From assembly GCA_010015675.1 (NCBI GenBank), contig ML977004.1, positions 394,329-458,328 of the forward strand: a DNA stretch of 64,000 bases, read 5' to 3'. The translations under genes and the position numbers were made by a program. Source of the stretch: Byssothecium circinans (lineage: Eukaryota; Ascomycota; Dothideomycetes; Pleosporales; Massarinaceae). Below are positions 35,739-45,921 of the stretch, piece by piece. The notes below the pieces were generated by a model. It was not told the DNA's origin. It searched no databases and saw only the letters and a list, made by a program, of their open reading frames with translations. Each line of letters starts with the position of its first letter. Within the stretch, counting starts at the first letter, position 1.

Positions 35739-36694
35739 TCATTTCTCGAGCCAACCGAGAGCCTTCCCCTTCAACTCAAGCACGCCAAGCGCAATGCTTC
35801 CATGCTCTTTAAGCAACACCCTAACATAAGGCTTTTTCAAAAGGATCATATGGTCGCTGATGGTCTGTATGATAATCTTCCTCAATCCTTGATCGCCGTC
35901 AACGGTAGTGGTGCAGGCATGTTGAGTGGCTGCCACGAATTCTTCATTATCCCAGTATTGCTTGCATACCGCGGCGTACTTATCGGCGGCCAACTACTTC
36001 AGACCTTCAAGTTTATAGAAATCGGCAACTTGATAGATCGTGGAGTGGAATACGAACGACGTCTCGTCGAGTCCGGGAGCGGGATCAATTACACACTGTG
36101 AGCAGGTGAAGTTTCGGCAACCTGCCCGAGCACTGCAACTATGATGAGGGCAGACATCATTCGGCGGGATGCGTCCCGGCAAACACGTATGCGGGAATGC
36201 GTATGTATAATCATGCCCGAGAAAGTCATGCGGTGGTCTGTTTGGCACTTCCGAATCGAGAAGGTAGGGCTCATAGTCAGCTTCGTAGAGGAATTGCACG
36301 AGTGCCTTGATCGCTGCTGGGTCATCCTCGGACAGGTCTATCATACGGTCCTCTGATTCCTTCAACAATCCAAGATGTCAGTTTCCTGTTATCCTGGGGC
36401 TAACTAAAGCAGAATCGGCATATTCGCGTCCACATACCTTGCCAATGGTGAACCGCATCGCACCAGCAAAGAAGTCAGACTGAGGGCAGACAATGCTCCG
36501 GTGAACCTTGTACATGTCATTGCCGCATTTAATCTGGAGGTCGCTGTACAGGCCTGAAGCCAGGAGCCTGCTGTCGAGTCAATATAACAAATGAGGAAGG
36601 AATGCAATGCATCCGCGACTTCGCGCGCAGCTGAGGGAGAGAGCAATTACCCTTTGATCGACGCAAGCAGCTGGTCACGCGTTGAGCTTGCCAT
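35739..36694 (-). pseudogene. BTB/POZ protein 2, in-frame TAG
   Basis: Exons 36651..36694, 36438..36567 and 35739..36359 would encode 264 residues, but codon TAG at 35994-35996 interrupts exon 3. It lies exactly at the variable position of the conserved LK-x-LA motif (KLEGLK-stop-LAADKY; paralogues read LKELA, LKDLA and LKGLA). The frame on both sides is conserved and otherwise undamaged, so this is a single nonsense change. The BTB core (YSDLQIKCGNDMYKVHRSI, LSEDDPAAIKALVQFLYEADY) and the Cys/His insert (CPHHSC ... CRNFTCSQC) lie before the stop. A truncated product of 179 residues could still dimerise. Confidence 0.8.
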
Positions 36695-37531
36695 CGTGTT
36701 CTGTGCTTTTCCTTGAGTAAAGCTATGAGCGTCCGTGTTGGAGACGTATGTGTGGTTTGTGAGTGATTGGAGAAGTTCGTTAGCGCGGGTTGTGTGCAAA
36801 CGCGGTAGTCTGTCACGTGCCCAAGCAGTGACTCAAATGGGGGCATTCGACGCTACCTAGGCAGCTCGCTCTTACGTCATACTTAAAGAGACTCTTGGCA
36901 GATATCATGATTAATGAGTAGTCATATGGTTGTACATCGAATCGACCAAGCCGTCAATTGTTGAGGTCTCCATTGCAATATTGGGAACGGTATGAGGAAG
37001 TGGTTGACCGTTATGACAGTGTTTACTGTGAGAGAAGCCTAGTGTGTGGTAGGCGTGGGTGGGGTTGAATTGAGCGTGCGGTATCTCGGGTCACTGTTTA
37101 TCCGTCCAGCACGCGTTTGCTTTCTTATCGTGTTTCGTGCAACTACAACAAAGCTTTTATCTAGAGGGATATCATAGTGTTCCGCTTTTGTTTTCATATA
37201 GGACGATGCAAAGTCTTGGAGCTAGTACCTAGGAGCTTCCACAGAACTTGCTTCCCACTTCACGTTTTCCTTTGTATCACTCTCACTGAAGAAAGAACTT
37301 TACTTTTGTGTAGACTTCTTTTAGGCTTGGGTATGCATTTTGTAAATAACAAATAATTACAGGATTTAATTCATACTATGACAGGAGCTGCTTGCAAATG
37401 AATATGTGGAAGAGCAGACTGGGGCTAAGATTCGCGTTGATCCAGCACGAATCCTTCCCATAGGCCGTAGCGAATCACTTTCGGACGACGAACTTTACAG
37501 TATGTTTCTTGCCCAGATGAGCTGAGGCGCT
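36695..37531. other. spacer in BTB array
   Basis: No complete gene. A plus-strand open stretch at 37386-37524, preceded by a possible CAG acceptor, has coding-like composition but no recognised family; listed as a finding. Confidence 0.35.
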
Positions 37532-37865
37532 TTACTTGATGAGACTCACGAGAGGGCCAGCCTTAAACTTCTTAACCTCATACAGGCGCACTTGTGTCGT
37601 AACTCGCTTCTCAAGCTCTGTGCACCAAACGATGAAGGAGGTCTCCTCGGAATACGAGCGCTGCATATCTTGAAGGACAAAACCCCTTCGCGCAGGTGAG
37701 ATCAAATATGATTTTTGCGAGAAGCTTGAGTGCGGGGATGTCGTATTTATCACTGACTTCGTATAGCTTGGTATGGGTGAGCAAGTGATCCACGTTCAAT
37801 AAGGATGGCGCCACACATTCCAAACAAGCAAAACCGGGCTGTCGAGGTTGCAATTCTCCCTCCAT
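37532..37865 (-). pseudogene. BTB/POZ protein 3, degraded 3' fragment
   Basis: Only the part after the BTB core remains: CLECVAPSLL, then LTHTKLYEVSDKYDIPALKLLAKIIFDLTC, aligning to the helical tail of the neighbouring copies. The frame then breaks, and another frame carries a short charged continuation. The BTB core, Cys/His insert and start are missing from the upstream 300 bases. It is a relic. Confidence 0.6.
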
Positions 37866-38189
37866 CTATGACTCTCGTGCTCACTATCCCAATCCAAGCA
37901 AATACGGTGACCCGCATGTGCTAGCTTAGTTTCCCTTCCCAAAACTACGCTTGCAGATCAAACATCCACGGAGCCACATGTACTCGCTCCCCACTTCTAA
38001 TTATGTTCCCCAATCTTGCTCTTGAAGATCGCCAGAGCTCAAACTCAGCCATCAAACTTTCAATCTCCTGTACCCACCAAAATGCTCTCGTACTTTACGC
38101 ATTGAAGAAAAACCGGAAGGTCGAGGAAATCAGCCTTCGAAAATGGACTCAGTGACGTCGGCGAATGAATGGAAGCCGAATCGCCAGCC
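37866..38189. other. spacer in BTB array
   Basis: 324 bases upstream of the BTB relic where its 5' part would be expected; no BTB motif survives. Confidence 0.45.
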
Positions 38190-39223
38190 CTAAAAGAAGG
38201 TCAGTGTATTATCTGAAGCAACGCATATCATAGACTCACATTCCAATGCTGACTTGCGTCCCTTCAGGATCGGCGCAATAATTCGCGAATCGGTACCGTG
38301 GCCTTGGTCCTTCTCCCACCCGTTTCCATCAAACTTCTCCGCTAGAATGGCGTGAGCCAGGTCACCGAAGCAAGAAAGAAGCTCCTTGATCTCGGGATCA
38401 TGGAACATAGACATGTGTGCACTAATAGTGCAGCGCACAATATCTCGCAAGCCCATATCGGCGTCAACCGTGGAGGAGTAAGCGTATGAAGCAGCATGGG
38501 GGAAAGAGGGTGTATTCCAGAAAGCCACACATGCACGCGCAAACTTCAACTTGGCGAGATCCTTGAGGCCGCATACTTCGTACTTGTCGCCGAGTTCATA
38601 CATCTTTGCGTGGGTGATCAGCTGATGCTCGGGACCACATGCTTTAGGGAGGGTGCACAAAGCGCAGATAAAGCGTTTGCACGTGAAGCGGCATGCTTGG
38701 CCGCAAATATGATGCGGACAGAGACCCATCTGGTCGCAAGAGACATCTGGTGAAGAGCAGGAATGAGGGAACGTGAGCCTGAAACTGCCGTAGTCCATTG
38801 AATACGTATCGACGTCCTTGGTAAGCTCGAAATGCTCAGGTTGGTGGACTTTGGGGGGGTAGTCGCACTCGTACAGGTACTGGATCAGGAGCTTGATGAT
38901 GGCCGGGTCATCTTCAGGCAATTTGATGATGCCAGTGTTGGACTCCTAGATGCACGTCAGTTTGGATACCTTCACTAGGAGTTCTTTCTGGGGAAGATAC
39001 CTCTCCTGGAAACCTAACGGCCGCTTTGAAGAAACTGGACTGGGTGCACACGACAAATCGATGGACCTTATGAACATCGATGCCACACTCGATGACCAAG
39101 TCGGAGTACTCGGGAGCCATGAGTTCACTTCAGTTTTTTTGTTAGCAGAATTTCCAAATATCAGGTTCACACTAACCTCTTAAACCTCTCGTTCCTCACT
39201 TGATGCGAGGATTCCTCCATCAT
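38190..39223 (-). CDS. BTB/POZ domain protein 4 of tandem array
   Basis: Exons 39177..39223, 39001..39127 and 38190..38945 give 309 residues. It begins with two adjacent ATGs and a short head. The BTB core reads YSDLVIECGIDVHKVHRFV, SSFFKAAVRF and LPEDDPAIIKLLIQYLYECDY. The Cys/His insert is the clearest of the set: HSCSSPDVSC, LCPHHICGQACRFTC and FICALC. The tail helices include KMYELGDKYEVCGLKDLAKLKF. The C-terminus runs about 40 residues beyond the paralogues, which may mean an unrecognised intron or a real extension. Intron 1 uses GTTAGT. Confidence 0.82.
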
Positions 39224-40041
39224 GATTGCTGCTGGTCGACTTGATAATCTGATGAAATCCGAAGTCGAAACTTAGTGAGATGTGCTATCTGTTGATATGT
39301 CAGTTTCTATTCCTATGATGGACGAAAGAAGAAGTCTTCGTGGGGCTGGTCTCGGTTTTATAGATCTTCTTCAGATCTTGGCAAATCGCTTAGCGTCTTC
39401 GAACTCCCATTCACCCATTTAAGAACAAACGATTTCTATGGTGAAGGTGCAAATAAAATAAGATCGAGAAATTTCCGTACTTCACCAAGAAATATTAGGT
39501 ACATGGTCTTTCCAGAAGCAGTAAAGGAGGCTTGTGGAAGCCCAACCCGTGCTGTGACGCCTAGTTCTCCTAGGAGCATATTAGCGTACCATGGTAGTTT
39601 AAACTTGGTCCCCTACTTTGTACGGTCACGGCTAATTGAAGTCTACGCGCTCTAAACTCATTAATTTCTGTTTCATCAGGTCATCGCTCAAACGCTAGCA
39701 CTCTTTCACTGCACCAATTTGCTGAGTGTTCCGAATTGATCATTCTCGAGTCCAACCACAATCACGCCTCAAAGATTTGGCGAAGGCTTCATAGTCGCAA
39801 GCTTAGAAGTGTCTATAAGCATCCACTATAACCCTTATACGCCACCCTAATCCTCCTCGGTCACACGATCCAACTATTGTCTGGGGCCTGGTCCTTCAAC
39901 ATGCCAAGAGAAGGGCCATTGAATGGTACTGTGCTCAAACATCCCTCAATTTTCTCGACCGACACCTTCCGTGAACAAAAAACGACCATATTCAATGCCA
40001 CCATAAACCAACCAGACCCTCAACACAATTCCATTCCCTCC
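39224..40041. other. spacer in BTB array
   Basis: 818 bases upstream of BTB copy 4 and downstream of copy 5; no supported gene. Confidence 0.4.
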
Positions 40042-41038
40042 TCACTGCCACCCCTGCCTCTCCATCTTCATCCTGAAGATCACCAACGTGAGATTGAACT
40101 CGTCCATAAGGTCCCCAACCTCCGGCTTCTTGATCAGTCCAACATTCTTGCAGATCGTGTCCCTCACCACCTCTCGTAGGCCCTGATCTTCCTCCACCGT
40201 AGTCGAAAAAGCATGATGCGCCGCCTTCGCAAAGACATCATCATCCCAGTGTTTCTCGCATACAATCTTGAACTTCTTCTGAGCCAAGCCCTTCAGGCCG
40301 TCAACCCCATACTTGTCACCTATCTCGTACATCTTGGCGTGGATGAGGAGCTGCTCGGGCGGGCCGTCCACGGTGTCTGGGATCTCGGTCGGTTCGACGA
40401 ACATGCACGTGCCGCACATGAAATTCTTACAGTTTGAATGACAGTTTTTCTTGCAGGTCTTGCAGGTATGGTGGGGACAAACAGATTTGCTGTCGCAGCT
40501 CTGGAGGGACGTGGGATTTATAAGGGCGCATGTGTGGGGCATGGCGAAGGAATATTCTTGATTCTTGTCCATCAGTTTTAATTGCGTCAAGTGCTTGGTG
40601 AGTGCTTCGCGGAAGTTCTTTGAAGGAGGGGAGTTGAGGGTGACCACCGGATCGTATTCGCCTTCGTAGAGGAATTGGATCAGAAGCTTGATGATGGCGG
40701 GCTCGTCGTGTGGAAGCTCAATCATGTTCTTCTCAGTCTCCTAGGCTTCGAGCAAGCGTTGTCCAATATACGTCCAAGTTGGGTTGTGGAGTACTTGCCT
40801 TGCCGCCAAAGTCCACCGCCTTTGTAAAGAACTCAACGCGAGGGCACACGAGGATCTTGTGGACTTTGTGTTCGTCCGGGCCACAGACTATGGTCAAGTC
40901 AAAGTAGTCGCCGGATTTGTAGGAGCTAGGTGCGTCAGTTAGCAAACGGGAGTTACGCAAGTGAGGGCGATCAGATTGGTCGCCCGGCTATACGTACGCT
41001 TTGACGGAACCGAGGATCTTTTCGTGGCAGACTGTCAT
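40042..41038 (-). CDS. BTB/POZ domain protein 5 of tandem array
   Basis: Exons 40998..41038, 40799..40925 and 40042..40740 give 288 residues. The BTB core is YFDLTIVCGPDEHKVHKILV, EFFTKAVDF and LPHDEPAIIKLLIQFLYEGEY. The Cys/His insert is expanded (SVCPHHTCKTCKKNC followed by CKNFMCGTC). The tail holds KMYEIGDKYGVDGLKGLAQKKF. Intron 2 starts GCAAGT after AAG, a GC-AG intron at the same place where paralogues have GT-AG; reading through would hit stops. Introns 1 (phase 2) and 2 (phase 0) coincide with those of the other copies. Confidence 0.85.
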
Positions 41039-42110
41039 TTGAGATATGGCAGAATATCTCCGACTCGGTTGTGATGTATTGTGGTAGCAAGAAATGGTGG
41101 GTAAGATAGTTGTACGGAGAATGGAAACCTTTATACTCTTGGAATCGGTTGTTGATTGTGATGTGGCGTGGTTGTAAGAGGTGGTGATGGTGAGCAAGAA
41201 AGTTACACAGCGGTAGGAGCAGTTTATATCTTAGCAGGAGGGCGCAATCACACTAGCGTGTTCGTTGGACTGAACAGTACTTGACTGTTCCGGACGATTC
41301 AGTACCGTTCCGGCCTAGCGTCGGCTCCTGCCCATATAGTCGCTTCTCTTGAGCTTCACCGCTCGACACGCAATTCATCACTTTCTGATCACTTGCTCTC
41401 GGGTCTCTACTGTCCAACAGTGTTAAAGAATGACGATAGTGATGCCCTTCGCATTTGAGTTCATCCATTTCGCTCCCGCCCCGCAACCGCCTTCTTCGGC
41501 ACCTCAAATCTTTTATTGCTGATCAGACTCGATGGTTTCAAATTTTGAAGGTCTATATTCGAGAGTAGAAAGGAGGCTTAGTGGCACCCCTTGAACTGGT
41601 TCACAATACTGTATTCCCTATTTCACAAAATCGCAAGATTTCTGCCTCCAAACACTCCAAGCCACACCAAGTTTTCCACCACCACCGACATCCTAAAATC
41701 TTTTATGGATGATCAGGCCCAATCGTGTCCAATTTGGAGGATTTGTTTTCGAGGATGACAAGTCCCTATTATTACTCCTTGGATTGGTTTACGCTTCTGA
41801 TATCCTGCAGCGCACAAAATCGCGAGTCTTCTTTCCCAAACCAAGTACTTCAAGCACAAACCTAGATCCCTCACTTTACCATCTATCATCCTCCTACAAA
41901 GCATTGACCTCTTTCATCCTCTAACCCTTAGCTGCTTCAACATATCATCCTCCCTCTCTCTCGTCATCACCCACTTACCACAATCATCCTCCCTCTACTC
42001 AAGTCCATCTCCCTGCACCTACTTCACCACTATCTATACTCACACCCACATGCCACTCCACATCCCCCATCCCCATATCAATCCCCTGCATTTCAAAATC
42101 CGCCATCAGC
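41039..42110. other. intergenic with a diverged tandem duplication
   Basis: No supported gene. Two similar blocks (about 41495-41675 and 41690-41868) share a TCTTTTAT-GATCAG start and a CACAAAATCGC core; see findings. Confidence 0.5.
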
Positions 42111-42758
42111 CTATCCCGATCGGCCTAATCCACCTGTTCCGGCTCCAACTCTGCTACTGCTCCCGTATCCACACCCACATCTATATTCTCCGTATCCAAA
42201 CCCGCGGAAAACGCTGGATTGCATTGGAAAGCACGGCCGGGTCGCGAGCTTGGCTTTGGCTTCGGCTTCGGCTTTGGTGGTGTGCATGGGGATAAACGTC
42301 GTGCTCATGGTGGAAATCAGTCCGAGAGTACCATGGTAATCTTCTCGCGGAAACGCCCCCGTCGTCTCAGATATCTTGCCCTTCAATGCATTCATTCTCC
42401 TCAGGTCCTGAAGCGCCGCCATATCCCAGTCCCTCCCAGAAAGAAAAAGCGCATAACAAACACAAGCTCCACCTGCCTACACGTCAAAGTTAGCAAAGCC
42501 GGTCCAGACATACGCCACCTCCTCGCATCATCTTTTAGCTTGCCATACCACCACCACAAACCTCACAACCTCAACCACCACCCACAAGCAGACTAGCATA
42601 CCAAGCAACAGCCTCGTCAACGCCCCCCCCTCCGGATTATATATATACTGATTGTATCTGCGCGCGGGTCGTACGCCGGTAGCTAGTGTATTGAAGCCTA
42701 GCAATAATAATCTAGCAGTACCTTTTGCTTGCTCGGAAATGTTTGCTGCCGTTGACAC
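42111..42758 (-). CDS. hypothetical membrane protein, 5' end unresolved
   Basis: Two open stretches join cleanly: 42549..42758 (70 codons) and 42476..42111 (122 codons with stop), both phase 0, across a 72-base GTATGG...TGTAG intron with a GCTAAC branch-like site. The product has a hydrophobic stretch around the splice (LLLGMLVCLWVVVEVVRF and CVCYALFLSG) followed by a soluble tail. The tail carries QDLRRMNALKGKI, several AEAEAKAK repeats and a Gly-Tyr-rich CGCGYG segment. I do not recognise the family. No ATG starts the upstream frame, so a further 5' exon or another start is needed. The call rests on frame agreement only. Confidence 0.35.
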
Positions 42759-43354
42759 CGGGCACCCGGCATGAGGTATACAAGATGAAGAGGTGTTGCG
42801 CGCCTTTCCTGTTATTATCTATTAGATGTTTAATGTCTTATGTCTAATGTTCTAGCGTCGACTACCCAGCCACGACTAGGGAATGTTACCATGTAGAGTC
42901 TAGTCTAGTTGTCGACCAATATCGTCCGCGCCACAAAGCAAAGCTGCGGACAGGACTGCATCTCAACAAGAAGAAGTGATTTGTGGAAGGAAGCACTGAT
43001 CAATTCTATCTGAACCAACTTCCTTTGCCTCCGCCTCTATGGCAGGTTAACGAATGGTACACGAGACCGAACCAAGGAAATGTTATCGACGGTGACAATG
43101 ATATTGGACTCAGCGGATGCAGCCCGCCCACGGTATACGGAAAATATGCATTACAAAATTCCCAGCGCCAGACTCATCCGATACCGGCCCAACCCATATA
43201 ATAATCAGACTGCTGCGACTCCTACACATACGAGCGGCGTTATGCAACGCTCTTCTCTCTAAACACTAATGCCAGGACTGGCTTCAACGAGACATGCTGC
43301 ATTGAAGGTCAAGTCGGCGTGGCTAGCTCATACACGGGTTAACAAATGTAGAGC
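42759..43354. other. intergenic, no supported gene
   Basis: Downstream of the subtilisin gene. May include the missing 5' exon of the hypothetical membrane protein; nothing else seen. Confidence 0.35.
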
Positions 43355-45153
43355 TTACTCGCGGGCAACGCGCTCCTTGAGGTCGTCAAAGAAGCTCTCC
43401 ATCTCCTCGGCAACAAAGTCCTCAATCTTGTTGGTGAGCTTGTTGAGCTTGTTCTGGAGGTGGGTGGAGGTGTGGCCAGCAGAGGAGACGGCCTTTTCGT
43501 ACTCAGCCTTGATGTCCTCCTCAATCTCGGAGACGGAGGGGATCGTGACGGTCTTGGACTGGTCCTTCTTGACGGTGTAGCCGCCCTTGTTGATAATGTC
43601 GGTGTAGTTGGAGGAACCACCGCCATTCCAGGCGAGGATATTCTTGGTGTTGCTCGGGACGTCGGAGAGAGCACCAACGGTAGCGATGGAGATGAGGTTG
43701 GCCTTGAGCTTCTTGGGGGTGATGTCGGCGACAGCGTAGGCAGAGTCCTTGGCGGGCTGGAGCGAGAGCAGATAGGCCAAGAGACCTGCAATGTGAGGAG
43801 AGGCCATGGAGGTACCAGAGATGGTGTTGGTGGCGTGCTCAGAGCCAATCCAGGTGGAGAGGACATTGAGACCGGGGGCGAAGATGTCGTTGCACTTGCC
43901 GTAGTTGGAGAAGTAGGCACGCTCGTCGAGAAGGGTGGAAGCACCGACCGTGACGGCGTTTGCAGCAGCGGCGGGGGAGTAGTTGCACGAGTCGGCGTTG
44001 TCGTTGCCGGCGGCCACGGCGAAGTGAATACCAGCGTCAACAGCGGCGTTCACAGCGAGGTCGAGAGTGGTGGACTTGCCACCGCCCAAGCTCATGTTGG
44101 CAGCAGAGCCCTTGAAGCCCTTGCGCTTCCCGTCCTTGGCCTTCTTGACCTGCTCTAGATGAGCGGTTGCGGCGTATTCCACACCCTTGACGACATCGGA
44201 CATGGTGCCCGAGCCGTTGGAGCGGAGCACCTTGACGGCGTAGACGTTGGCCTTCTTGGCGACACCGTACTTCTTGCCGGCGACAGTGCCGGAGCAGTGG
44301 GTGCCGTGACCGTTGCCATCCTCGTCGGCGTCGCCCTGGGGGATGGTCTTGCCCCAGTGAGCACGACCCTCAAAGTCGACGTGCTTGTAGTTTGTGCCCG
44401 TGTCGACGACGTAGACGTCGACGCCCTCGCCACCGTCGGCGGAGTAGAGGTACTTGTTCCAGGAGCCGAAGCTGAGCGAGTCGCGGTGCGAGATACGGGC
44501 GAGACCCCAGGGGGCGTTCTTCTCCGTCTCGTAGTCGTCCTTGCCGCCCATGGTGTGGACGACCGAGTCCTTTTCGATGTAGTCGACCTGGCATTGTCAG
44601 CTGTCTGATCGATTTGGGTGTCGAGCCGTCTCAGTGCTGAGTGATGATGTTCGTGATCACGTGCGATTGCGCGGGATTGCGTATGGATGGCGCTTGGCAG
44701 AGCTGCCTGCGGAGATAAGACTCCAGAGATAGCGTCACAGGCAGGCGCAGCGAGGGAAGGTGGAGGTCATTCAGTACTCACATCGGGGTGGCGTCTAATC
44801 TGCTCCACCGTCTCGTCGTCAAAGTGGCCCGAGTAGCCCATCAGGCTGCCGACAATGTCGTACGTGTGCTTGAGGCCCTCGAAGACGTCCGTGGTCAACG
44901 GGAGCTGCGAGCGCTTGCGGAGCTCCATGCGCTCGTCGTTGCTCTTTGTGTGCACGCTCTGCACCCAGCTGTGGTGCTCCTTTGCGTGGTGCTGCTTGAC
45001 GTGCTTCTTGAACACAACCATGTACGAGTTGGGCACCTCTTCAGCGTGGACGGAGGAGAGTACCGGCGCGGCGCCCTTGTGGATGGTGCCGATTTGCACC
45101 ATGGGCGATGCCACGGCCAGGGCCGGCAGCATGGCGAGGGTTGAGTACCTCAT
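43355..45153 (-). CDS. vacuolar subtilisin-like serine protease (cerevisin/Alp2 type)
   Basis: Proteinase B-like endopeptidase that processes vacuolar zymogens and degrades proteins in the vacuole. Exon 1 (44782..45153) and exon 2 (43355..44587) are separated by a 194-base GTGAGT intron and give 534 residues. A signal peptide (MRYSTLAMLPALAVASP) precedes an inhibitor I9 propeptide with NSYMVVFKKHV; the prodomain ends near KDSVVHT. The triad is Asp186 (VYVVDTG), His218 (GHGTHC) and Ser384 (GTSMASPH); the oxyanion Asn is in AAGNDN. The roughly 60-residue C-terminal extension, rich in Lys and Glu, is typical of the vacuolar rather than the secreted alkaline type. Confidence 0.93.
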
Positions 45154-45921
45154 GATGGCGGAGACTCGCGCGGCGAGTGGCAGATAAAGAGAAGAAGAGG
45201 AAGCAAGCAAACTATCTTCAGTGAGGAATGATGGTCGATACGAAACAAGAGGAAAGATGGAGGAAGAGAGAGAGAGGGCGAGATGATGGCCTTCGTATCA
45301 ACCTACGAGCTCGGACCCAGTCCCATGACGCGTAGCCTCGGGCTTCCTCTTCCGGGCGGCCAGCCTCTCACCTGGTCAGCCTCACATCGCAAGTGACCCG
45401 AACTCTGAAAGGTGAAAGAGAGCGATGATCGGCTTCTCAGGCACTCTCTAGCTAGCGCATTCTTCTCTGCTTGTGAACTGCTCGTGGAGATACATGGAAC
45501 CATTACTATAGTTGCTGCCTGTCTGTCCATGCATCAGTGAAATGTTACGATTCAACGGCCAGCCCAGAAAGTCGGCACCAAGGTAGAAAATACAAGGTAG
45601 CATTTTTTAGATTGATGATTTGTATAGCTCTGCTAGCAGTTTGACAGAAGCCTTAACATAGGATTACTTGCTGCCGGCTTCTACAGCCCCGCGAGAGTCA
45701 GGGTCCACTGGAGCTCTAACCGTTTTGAATTCTGACATACAACACTGAACCGTCGTCTGGCCTACGAAGATACGAAGATACGAAGATATTGCACAGCAAA
45801 CGCCGACACGTTTCCAGCAATCTCAAGTGTCTGCTCGGCTTCCTCAATGCCCGGCTCTCCCCTAGAGACATGCGTGTGTTCTGCCCGCCGCCCATAAACC
45901 CCCACCCTTCAACCTCGACTA
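45154..45921. promoter_or_regulatory. divergent promoter, protease / BEACH gene
   Basis: A 768-base head-to-head spacer with no supported gene. Confidence 0.45.

Noticed and set aside
43460..44608. Long plus-strand open frames opposite the subtilisin gene
   Set aside because: They mirror the third-position G/C bias of the protease exon and carry no motif.
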